Shown here: positions 1-5,081 of the stretch, piece by piece
Position numbering within the stretch: the first letter of the stretch is position 1
How the letters are laid out: each line of letters starts with the position of its first letter
Source: Draconibacterium orientale
Lineage (GTDB): Bacteria; Bacteroidota; Bacteroidia; Bacteroidales; UBA1556
Reading direction: 5' to 3'
DNA length: 8,283 bases
Assembly (NCBI GenBank): GCA_022736595.1
Contig: DZDC01000012.1
Coordinates: forward strand, 1-8,283
Made by a program: the position numbers and the translations under genes
Notes under the pieces: generated by a model
Told to the model about the DNA's origin: nothing
The model's database searches: none
Seen by the model: only the letters and a program-made list of their open reading frames with translations

Positions 1-69
1 ATCGGGATTAAAATCGAAGTCCAACGAAGAAAAAGCAATTTTTAGAACTCCCGTACACTTTAGTTAACC

Positions 70-104
70 AATAGGCTGCTATTTTTTTTTCAAAAAGCCA
101 GCCT
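70..104. terminator. terminator-like hairpin near left edge
   Basis: AATAG (70-74) pairs with CTATT (79-83) and is followed directly by a run of T to position 90, which resembles a small plus-strand intrinsic terminator. An alternative, longer fold pairs AGGCTG (73-78) with CAGCCT (99-104), with CT/AG and T/A pairs inside and two one-base bulges. It would suit the end of a gene lying left of the window. The first stem is short and A/T-rich, so this is tentative. Confidence 0.4.
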
Positions 105-175
105 TTAAAATCACTATATCATGATTAACTTTTGTAATTCATTTTAGCTCCTTTCAGTTGCGGTAAAGCTTTTGT

Positions 176-203
176 TACTTTTTTGCTGAAGCCCAAAAAA
201 GTA
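176..203. repeat. stem-loop repeat, copy 1 (TACTTTTTTG arms)
   Basis: A perfect 10-bp inverted repeat: TACTTTTTTG (176-185) and CAAAAAAGTA (194-203), with an 8-nt loop. The left arm sits inside TTTTGTTACTTTTT (170-183), which recurs exactly at 880-893 in the second stem-loop. Similar TTTTGTTACTTTTT palindromes are, to my recollection, common dispersed intergenic elements in Bacteroidota. That recollection is not verified here. Confidence 0.65.
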
Positions 204-216
204 TTCAAAACTTGTG

Positions 217-266
217 CTGAGCTGAGCCAACCCTGAGCGAATCGCTTGCCCTGAGCGTAGTTGAAG
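217..266. repeat. CCCTGAGCG short dispersed repeat cluster
   Basis: CCCTGAGCG occurs at 231-239 and again at 249-257, exactly 18 bp apart. The second copy continues as TAGTTGAAG to 266. Two overlapping CTGAGC units lie just upstream (217-222 and 222-227). The second copy closely resembles the short CCCTGAGC..AGTCGAAG palindromic repeat found scattered in intergenic DNA of many bacteria. Here it looks degenerate and tandem. Confidence 0.5.
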
Positions 267-344
267 TAAAGGCAGCCGCGTTGCAAAAATGGCTAAAAAT
301 TGAAAATATCAAGCTAAAACACATATCCCAGCAGCTATCGCGGA

Positions 345-390
345 TCTCCTTTTAGCCTCCAAAGAAAGTTTTCCTTCTTTTTCAAGGAGA
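345..390. repeat. nested inverted repeat
   Basis: The outer arms TCTCCTT (345-351) and AAGGAGA (384-390) are perfect complements. Inside them AAAGAA (361-366) pairs with TTCTTT (375-380). Both stems can form at once, giving a two-tier hairpin with unpaired stretches between. A small palindrome, TCAAAG and CTTTGA (393-406), follows immediately. No T-run follows, so it does not look like a terminator. Confidence 0.4.
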
Positions 391-455
391 AATCAAAGTG
401 CTTTGAAGTCTAACGTTCGTAGAACAAAATTTGTTTTTTAACGCTTGCTATTCCC

Positions 456-509
456 AATTTTCTTAACGCCATTTTCACAAGGCGGAGTAATTCCTCCTGC
501 GTAAGAATT
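456..509. repeat. bulged stem with internal hairpin
   Basis: AATT (456-459), CTTA (462-465) and CGC (467-469) pair in order with AATT (506-509), TAAG (502-505) and GCG (499-501), separated by a 2-nt and a 1-nt bulge. Within the loop GGAG (484-487) pairs with CTCC (494-497). TTAACGC also occurs as a direct repeat at 438-444 and 463-469. It is a plausible RNA or cruciform fold of unknown role. Confidence 0.35.
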
Positions 510-579
510 AGGGAGCCATCGCACCGATTTTGCATGCTTCATCGGTATTAAGTGCAAGAATTATGAATTATTCATTTTG

Positions 580-601
580 CCCAAGTTGTTTTGCAATTGG
601 G
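580..601. repeat. short hairpin, 8 bp with one bulge
   Basis: CCCAA (580-584) pairs with TTGGG (597-601). After a one-base bulge (G585), TTG (586-588) pairs with CAA (594-596), leaving a 5-nt loop. A tandem direct repeat of GAATTAT lies just upstream at 558-571. Confidence 0.4.
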
Positions 602-670
602 TTTCATCCTTCAAAGCCATGAGCTCCCTCGCGCCTTGGGAACGGCCAAAAAGCGAGGCCGACGGGCTGT

Positions 671-772
671 GAATTGCGTTGCTTTAGATTTGCCGCAGGG
701 CGAGATCCCGAAGAATGAGGGATGAGTTTTTAAGAAGGACAAGGAGCCAACTATTCTAAAGCGCCGAAATTC
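671..772. repeat. MITE-like unit with 18-position imperfect terminal repeats
   Basis: The arm 671-688 and the arm 755-772 are complementary at 15 of 18 positions, with one further T:G wobble. The outer block is GAATT/AATTC and the inner block is GCTTTAGA/TCTAAAGC, both perfect. Between them sits a smaller hairpin, ATCCC (705-709) with GGGAT (719-723). No obvious target-site duplication flanks the unit, and it encodes nothing. It could be a small non-autonomous element, a REP-like repeat unit, or part of a larger dispersed repeat. Confidence 0.5.
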
Positions 773-820
773 AACTTTTTTTACCAAAAACCATAAGCTA
801 GTCTAGGTCATTCTTAAACT

Positions 821-846
821 CCCTGCTTGGCAAATATTAAGCAGGG
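821..846. repeat. strong hairpin, CCCTGCTT arms
   Basis: CCCTGCTT (821-828) and AAGCAGGG (839-846) are perfect complements. Two G:T wobbles extend the stem inward to a 6-nt loop. On the plus strand a 7-nt T-run begins only at 862, about 15 nt after the stem, which is too far for a standard intrinsic terminator. Confidence 0.5.
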
Positions 847-871
847 CAAGAGCGGGCGGGCTTTTTTTGGC

Positions 872-911
872 CTTGATCTTTTTGTTACTTTTTGTATCAA
901 GACAAAAAGTA
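872..911. repeat. stem-loop repeat, copy 2, with competing pairings
   Basis: TACTTTTTGT (886-895) pairs perfectly with ACAAAAAGTA (902-911). Its 6-nt loop, ATCAAG (896-901), is itself the perfect complement of CTTGAT (872-877). The two stems therefore cannot form together. The left arm shares TTTTGTTACTTTTT (880-893) with the copy near 176. Confidence 0.6.
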
Positions 912-1015
912 TGTGCTCTATTGAATTAGATAATATTGCTATAACTCTAATTATTAGTAATATAGATGAATTTAAAATCTATTGTATTTTTTGTCTTGTA
1001 TTTAGAGAAGAAACA

Positions 1016-1921
1016 TTAGTCTTTCCAAAAAGCATAATAATTAAACCATTGATAAGGATATTCCCTAAGTCTTTCTTCCATCTGAAAAATATAGTTTTTC
1101 AAAATTTCTGTGATCTGAGCATCCCTTTCTTGAGGTTTCCCGTAATTGGGATATCGCTGTGGTTTTGTGGCAGTAAAAGAATAATGGGTAGCCGTTTGCT
1201 TCATAGCCGAAACAAAGGTTAAAGGCACTTGATACTTCATGCTCATATAAAAAGGACCCGTTGGAAAGAGTGCATTATGGCCAAAAAAGGGCACTTCCAT
1301 TCGCTTGGCATCACCCAAAAAGCGATCGCCATGCATGGCCACCAACTCATTTCGCTCAAAGGCTTCAGCAATGAGTTTTAAATGCGAAAGGTCGTTCTTA
1401 ATTGGAATGATCCGCAGTTGATTACGTACCGATATCTTTTCAAGCATTGCTTTAATGCGTTCATGCTCAGCATCAAGCATGAGAATATTTACGGGCACGT
1501 CTATACGTTCGAGCAAATGACCTGCGATTTCCCAATTTCCAATATGAGCCCCCACCAACAAGCCTCCCTTACCTTGAGCTGCCATTTGATGCAGATGTTC
1601 TTCTCCTTCAAAATCAAAAGTAAACTGAGTTGGAACACCCACCATTAATGCCAGTTTGTCCAATATCACTTGCCCAAAAACAAAATAATTTCTAAAAACG
1701 CCGATAAAAGCTCCGAAAAAGGACATCCTATATGCTTTTTTGAAAAACCGAAACTGATTCCAGCTGGCCTTCGGAGCAAAAATTACGAAATAGGGCACCA
1801 CCCAATAGAGCAAAAAGTAAGCGCCACGCAACCCAATGATACGCAACATTTTAATGAAAAACCAATAGCCAAAGCTACCTCCTCGGGTTTTTCCTTTCCA
1901 TGTTGTGCGCTCTTGTTCCAT
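1016..1921 (-). CDS. LpxL/HtrB-like acyltransferase, aryl polyene/flexirubin type
   Basis: This 301-aa protein belongs to the lipid A acyltransferase (LpxL/HtrB) family, whose members move an acyl group from ACP to a membrane-bound acceptor at the inner face of the cytoplasmic membrane. The hydrophobic stretch at about 33-49 is a likely membrane anchor. The catalytic HxxxxE motif is H126-IGNW-E131, followed by MHGDRFLG (196-203) and FFGHNALFPTGP (212-223). The amino-terminal WKGKTRGGSFGY (8-19) is, from memory, characteristic of the version found in flexirubin and aryl polyene gene clusters rather than true LpxL. It lies 69 nt downstream of a carrier protein gene, its probable acyl donor. ATG at 1921 is the natural start and has an A/T-rich leader without a ribosome-binding site. 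The acceptor is unknown, and an ornithine- or lipid A-type acceptor cannot be excluded. Confidence 0.88.
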   Translation of the reverse strand: MEQERTTWKGKTRGGSFGYWFFIKMLRIIGLRGAYFLLYWVVPYFVIFAPKASWNQFRFFKKAYRMSFFGAFIGVFRNYFVFGQVILDKLALMVGVPTQFTFDFEGEEHLHQMAAQGKGGLLVGAHIGNWEIAGHLLERIDVPVNILMLDAEHERIKAMLEKISVRNQLRIIPIKNDLSHLKLIAEAFERNELVAMHGDRFLGDAKRMEVPFFGHNALFPTGPFYMSMKYQVPLTFVSAMKQTATHYSFTATKPQRYPNYGKPQERDAQITEILKNYIFQMEERLREYPYQWFNYYAFWKD

Positions 1922-1943
1922 TGGTTTTTATATTTAAAAATAA

Positions 1944-1970
1944 AGGCAGTAAACGTTTCCATCACTGCCT
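1944..1970 (-). terminator. hairpin plus U-tract between ACP and acyltransferase genes
   Basis: Read on the minus strand, AGGCAGT (1970-1964) and ACTGCCT (1950-1944) form a perfect 7-bp stem around a 13-nt loop. A TTTATTTTT tract follows (1943-1935). It sits in the 69-nt gap after the carrier protein stop and before the acyltransferase ATG. It could be a partial terminator that sets a higher level of ACP than of acyltransferase. The stem is modest, so read-through is likely. Confidence 0.4.
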
Positions 1971-1990
1971 CCCTTAATCGTTTACAAAGC

Positions 1991-2236
1991 TTACTGAGCT
2001 TTCCGCTGAACGTATTCATATAGTTGCCCTAAGGTGCGAACATTTACCATTTCTTCGTTGCTTACCTTAAAACCAAATTCTTTTTCAAGTATCACGGCAA
2101 TATCCACAAAATCTAAACTCTCAATTTCTAGATCGTCTTTTAATAAGGCACCGTCCTGAAGTTGTTCTGCTTCTAACTCAAACTCTTCAATCAAAAATGT
2201 GTTGATAATTGCTACTATTTCTTCCTTAGATCGCAT
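1991..2236 (-). CDS. acyl carrier protein, specialised (aryl polyene/flexirubin-like)
   Basis: An 81-aa acidic protein of the phosphopantetheine-binding carrier family. The attachment serine is S40 in the motif ESLDFVD (39-45), followed by FGFKV (54-58). A housekeeping AcpP usually has GADSLD; here the sequence is EIESLD, and the FGFKV segment resembles carrier proteins of aryl polyene and flexirubin clusters, as I recall them. It presumably holds the acyl chain used by the acyltransferase encoded just downstream on the same strand. The open frame extends upstream to 2287, but the ATG at 2236 is preferred: it begins at the family's normal start, and the -7 promoter box at 2262-2269 lies upstream of it and would fall inside the longer version. 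Confidence 0.9.
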   Translation of the reverse strand: MRSKEEIVAIINTFLIEEFELEAEQLQDGALLKDDLEIESLDFVDIAVILEKEFGFKVSNEEMVNVRTLGQLYEYVQRKAQ

Positions 2237-2261
2237 TTTATTGTAATAATTTATTGAGCGG

Positions 2262-2287
2262 CAAAAGTAGGGTTTTTTCTCATTCAA
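2262..2287 (-). promoter_or_regulatory. Bacteroidota-type promoter for the ACP gene
   Basis: On the minus strand TACTTTTG (2269-2262) matches the -7 consensus TAnnTTTG exactly. A TTG at 2287-2285 may serve as the -33 box, but the 15-nt spacer is shorter than usual. Transcription would begin about 20 nt before the ATG at 2236. It is back to back with the nusB promoter. Confidence 0.55.
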
Positions 2288-2316
2288 TAAATCCTAATTT
2301 TTTCCGTAAAAAAGGC

Positions 2317-2324
2317 TATCTTTG
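2317..2324 (+). promoter_or_regulatory. Bacteroidota-type promoter (-7 box) for nusB operon
   Basis: TATCTTTG at 2317-2324 fits TAnnTTTG and is followed by GCAGCC, a typical context. No good TTG lies at the expected -33 distance; the region there is only T-rich. It would give a leader of about 45 nt before the nusB ATG at 2378. Confidence 0.6.
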
Positions 2325-2377
2325 CAGCCTCATTTTATACATTCAAAAGTCAATAATATTCATTAAAAGTTCTTTAT

Positions 2378-3343
2378 ATGCTAAACCGAAGACAACTGAG
2401 AATCAAAGCCCTGCAAGCAATTTATGCTCACGTTCAATCCGATAACGAAAGCATTGAAAAAACCCAAACTCAGCTCCTCAGCAATCTCGATCGACTTTAC
2501 GATTTGTATATTTACCAGCTCTCCTTTATCACTGCCATTCAGCGTTTTGCAGAAGATTATTCGGAAGTATCCAAACAAAAATATTTCCCAACGGAGGAAG
2601 ACCTTAATCCCAATCAACGTTTTATCAACAACCGATTTATAGCTCAGCTCGATCGCAACCGTCAATTCCGCAAAAAGGAAGAATCGCTGAAAATAAGTTG
2701 GGGTGCTGCCAACGAAATCATTCGCAAAACCATGACTCAGTTTCGTCAAAGCGAAGAATACATCGCTTATATGAATAAACCTCAAAATGGCTTTGAACAA
2801 GATAAGGAGATTATGTTGACCTTTGTTGAAAATCACATGATATTCAACGATTTATTACGAAGCTATTTCGAGGAAATCAACAGCATGTGGAGCGAAGATT
2901 ATTATATGGCACTTGCTCTGGTCAACAATACCATTTATTCCTTTAAAGAGTCCGATGCCGATACTAAGCCCATGCCCACACTTTACAAGCCTGGCCCAAA
3001 AGGCACCGAATCGGAAGATAAAATATTCTTACTCGACTACGTTAAGCAAACCATTCAGCGGAGTCCTTTTTACGATTCCATCATCGAAAAGAAAGCCGCC
3101 AATTGGGAATTTGAACGCTTGGCTTTGATGGATTTACTTCTTCTGCGCATGGGTATGGCTGAAATTTTTGATTTCCCTACCATCCCCCTCAAAGTGACGC
3201 TTAACGAAATCATTGAGCTGGCTAAGCATTTTAGTTCTCCTCGCAGCAGCGTTTTTATTAATGGAATCCTCGACCGTACCATTTCCGAAGGACTCAAAGA
3301 CAAAACCATTGTCAAAACCGGACGCGGCCTCATCGGTAATTAA
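2378..3343 (+). CDS. nusB: transcription antitermination factor NusB (long Bacteroidota form)
   Basis: NusB with NusE (S10) binds boxA RNA and supports antitermination in rRNA operons; it acts in the cytoplasm. The protein has the NusB amino-terminal helix with LNRRQLRIKALQAIYA (2-17). The conserved carboxy-terminal half runs from about 242 (NWEFERLALMDLLLLRMG) through IPLKVTLNEIIELAKHFSS (269-287) to SVFINGILDR (291-300). At 321 aa it is more than twice the length of the E. coli protein (about 139 aa). The extra residues form a charged, mostly helical insertion between the two halves, as is usual in Bacteroidota. ATG at 2378 lacks a ribosome-binding site but follows a promoter. It is first in an apparent operon with two further genes; the radical SAM gene begins 17 nt after its stop. 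Confidence 0.93.
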   Translation: MLNRRQLRIKALQAIYAHVQSDNESIEKTQTQLLSNLDRLYDLYIYQLSFITAIQRFAEDYSEVSKQKYFPTEEDLNPNQRFINNRFIAQLDRNRQFRKKEESLKISWGAANEIIRKTMTQFRQSEEYIAYMNKPQNGFEQDKEIMLTFVENHMIFNDLLRSYFEEINSMWSEDYYMALALVNNTIYSFKESDADTKPMPTLYKPGPKGTESEDKIFLLDYVKQTIQRSPFYDSIIEKKAANWEFERLALMDLLLLRMGMAEIFDFPTIPLKVTLNEIIELAKHFSSPRSSVFINGILDRTISEGLKDKTIVKTGRGLIGN

Positions 3344-3360
3344 GCTGCAGGTGTTATAAG

Positions 3361-4383
3361 ATGGCTCCCAAAAGTCGATATGTAACTATTCCAATTTTTC
3401 TTCCCGAATTGGCTTGCCCTTTTCAATGCATCTATTGCGACCAAAGCAAAATAAGTCAGCAATATAGCCTACCAACAGATGACGAAATTATCCAAACCAT
3501 TGAGCAACATTTAAAAAGTTTACCCAAAAACACCATTAGGGTTCAAGTGGCCTTCTTTGGGGGTACTTTCACTGGCCTTTCTGAAGCCAAACAAAGACAT
3601 TATCTCAGTCTGGTTCAGCCTTTTATTCAAAGTGGCGCTGTCCACGGAATTCGTCTTTCCTCCCGTCCCGATTATATTGATGATGCTATTTTGCTTTTAC
3701 TAAAAAACAATGGGGTTACTCATATTGAATTGGGAGCTCAGTCGTTGGTAGATGAAGTATTAGTTGAGAGCCAACGAGGGCATACATTTCAACAGGTAGC
3801 GGAGGCTTCAAAATTGATCAAACAAGGGGGGTTTGAGTTGGGATTGCAAATGATGATTGGATTGCCAGGGGATACTTTGCCTTTTTCGTTGCTTACAGCC
3901 CAACGTATTGTGGAATTAGGAGCAAGCGAAACCCGCATTTATCCTACCTTGGTGGTTAAGGATACCGAGCTCCATCATTTGTTTCTTGAGGGAAAATACC
4001 AACCTCTTTCCGATGAGCAAAGCGTGGAATGGGCTGCAAAAATCTTTCTCTTTTTCGAGAATAATAACCTAAAAGTGCTGAGACTTGGCTTGTTTCCCGA
4101 TGAAGATTTTTTGAATCATGAGGTTGCCGCCGGACCTTCCATGGTGCATTTTAAGGAACGGGTGTTAACCTATATATGGTCCCAAATTTTTGAAAAAGCT
4201 TGTCGTGATTTTAGTATAGATTCAAAATCAAAAATGCGGATTTTAGTTCCCAAAGACCAACTTAATTTTGCCATCGGATTTAAAGCTGCAAACCTACACC
4301 AACTTCAAAATCGGTTTGCAAAACTTAAGATTATTGCCTCCGAACAGCTTTCAAAATTTGATTATGAGGTACATTATCGTTGA
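3361..4383 (+). CDS. Elp3-like radical SAM protein without acetyltransferase domain
   Basis: A 340-aa radical SAM enzyme. The 4Fe-4S ligands are C19, C23 and C26 in CPFQCIYCD (19-27). SAM-binding segments follow: FFGGTF (65-70), LSSRPDYID (99-107), ELGAQSL (123-129) and GLPGDT (167-172). The pattern matches the short Elp3-like family also found in Clostridia, where I recall it next to the RNase III gene; those lack the GNAT acetyltransferase domain of true Elp3. The reaction and substrate are unknown to me, and an RNA substrate would be a guess from the Elp3 relationship and the nusB context. It starts 17 nt after nusB, and its last 20 nt overlap the next gene, so the two are probably translationally coupled. 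It could be misannotated as HemN-like, but that family's sequence signatures are absent. Confidence 0.88.
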   Translation: MAPKSRYVTIPIFLPELACPFQCIYCDQSKISQQYSLPTDDEIIQTIEQHLKSLPKNTIRVQVAFFGGTFTGLSEAKQRHYLSLVQPFIQSGAVHGIRLSSRPDYIDDAILLLLKNNGVTHIELGAQSLVDEVLVESQRGHTFQQVAEASKLIKQGGFELGLQMMIGLPGDTLPFSLLTAQRIVELGASETRIYPTLVVKDTELHHLFLEGKYQPLSDEQSVEWAAKIFLFFENNNLKVLRLGLFPDEDFLNHEVAAGPSMVHFKERVLTYIWSQIFEKACRDFSIDSKSKMRILVPKDQLNFAIGFKAANLHQLQNRFAKLKIIASEQLSKFDYEVHYR

Positions 4384-5044
4384 TCATCGAATTCCAGTGG
4401 AAGCTAAAACCCGCTTGGCAGAGTGGGGCGAAGTGTTGAGCTTTGAAGGATCTAACGAGGTTTATTCAGCCATTTCAAGCCATCCCGATATCTATATTTT
4501 TCAGCACCCAACTGGATTATGGGTGGCTCCTGCCGTTTTCGATTTTCTTAAAAGCAAACTCCAGGGTATTGAAACTCTGTTATATCGGGGTGATAAAAAT
4601 CCCTATGGTAAATTTCCGGATACCACTCCTTACAATGTGGCTTATAATTCAGGACTTTTCATTGGAAATTCTAAAACCGCCGATGCTTGCATAAAAGCAC
4701 TTGCCACAGATGCCCAATGGATTGAAAGCCCTCAAAGTTATGCCCGTTGCAATACCCTTATCATCAATCCAAACCTTATTTTAACCTCGGAAATTACAGT
4801 AAAAAAAGCATTACCCCAGGCCTTTTGGGTTGATCCCAAATCCATTTTATTACCAGGTTTTAATCATGGTTTTATTGGGGGTTGTGCGGGATTTTTTCAA
4901 AATAAAGTACTTCTTTTGGGAAGTCTGCAACAGCATCCGCAAGGGGAGGAAATTTATCAATACCTACGTGCAGGAGGTTACAGTCTCGAGGAGCTTTATT
5001 CTGGGCCCCTTTGGGATGCAGGTGGAATTTTTGTAATTGAATAG
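4364..5044 (+). CDS. DUF6873-family, GME (pentein)-fold protein
   Basis: A 226-aa protein that I recognise as the DUF6873 family, described as having the guanidine-modifying-enzyme (pentein) fold. Conserved-looking blocks are SSHPDI (38-43), KFPDTTPYNVAYNSGLFIGN (83-102), YARCNTLIINPN (126-137), LLPGFNHGFIGGCAGFF (162-178) and GPLWDAGGIFVIE (214-226). Members of that fold usually end with a GG..HC motif carrying the nucleophilic cysteine. Here the tail is DAGGIFVIE, with no cysteine. C129 and C174 are the cysteines in conserved blocks. Catalysis is thus uncertain, and a binding role is possible. The frame extends upstream to 4268, but the ATG at 4364 is chosen because family homology begins at RYIIVDHRIP and the overlap falls from 116 to 20 nt. 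Confidence 0.8.
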   Translation: MRYIIVDHRIPVEAKTRLAEWGEVLSFEGSNEVYSAISSHPDIYIFQHPTGLWVAPAVFDFLKSKLQGIETLLYRGDKNPYGKFPDTTPYNVAYNSGLFIGNSKTADACIKALATDAQWIESPQSYARCNTLIINPNLILTSEITVKKALPQAFWVDPKSILLPGFNHGFIGGCAGFFQNKVLLLGSLQQHPQGEEIYQYLRAGGYSLEELYSGPLWDAGGIFVIE

Positions 5045-5081
5045 CCGAATCTTAGCTTTGAGTCATTAGGCTTTCGGCGAT
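5041..5081. repeat. inverted repeat across convergent gene ends
   Basis: GCCGAA (5044-5049) and TTCGGC (5073-5078) are perfect complements around a 23-nt loop. Two more pairs lie outside one mismatch. The repeat spans the only gap, 7 nt, between the stop of the GME-fold gene (5044) and the stop of ispD (5052). It could act as a shared transcription end, but no T-run follows on either strand. Confidence 0.3.

Larger units (their letters stand above)
1..1015. other. gene-free, repeat-rich intergenic region
   Basis: No open frame here has the length, start and composition of a real gene on either strand. The first bases could be the 3' tail of a plus-strand gene lying left of the window: frame 1 is open to a TAG at 43-45 and frame 2 to a TAA at 65-67, but both are too short to identify. 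The rest is a patchwork of inverted repeats, listed separately, and short motifs that look like dispersed Bacteroidota repeats. Composition is uneven: roughly 620-720 and 840-865 are G/C-rich, whereas 911-1015 is extremely A/T-rich and leads into the stop codon of the acyltransferase. I see no tRNA, rRNA or CRISPR pattern. Confidence 0.7.

Noticed and set aside
1..67. 3' end of a gene entering from the left
   Set aside because: Two plus-strand frames stay open for 14 and 21 codons, too short to tell from chance, so no gene is called.
1..1015. CRISPR array, tRNA or other standard RNA gene in the gap
   Set aside because: The repeats are unequal, not regularly spaced and mostly inverted. No T-loop motif or cloverleaf was found.
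827..1222. Plus-strand 131-codon open frame
   Set aside because: It begins inside a hairpin and its second half lies antisense to the end of the well-supported acyltransferase gene. The translation has no recognisable family.
1783..2019. Minus-strand 78-codon frame, including an ATG after GGGAGG near 1960-1975
   Set aside because: It runs out of frame through both the ACP end and the acyltransferase start. The GGGAGG is better explained as part of the hairpin arm, and the product matches nothing.
2237..2287. Seventeen-residue amino-terminal extension of the carrier protein
   Set aside because: It would place the -7 promoter box inside the coding region and precedes the normal start of the family.
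4268..4363. Thirty-two-residue extension of the GME-fold protein
   Set aside because: It lies entirely inside the radical SAM gene in another frame, and family similarity begins only at the ATG at 4364.
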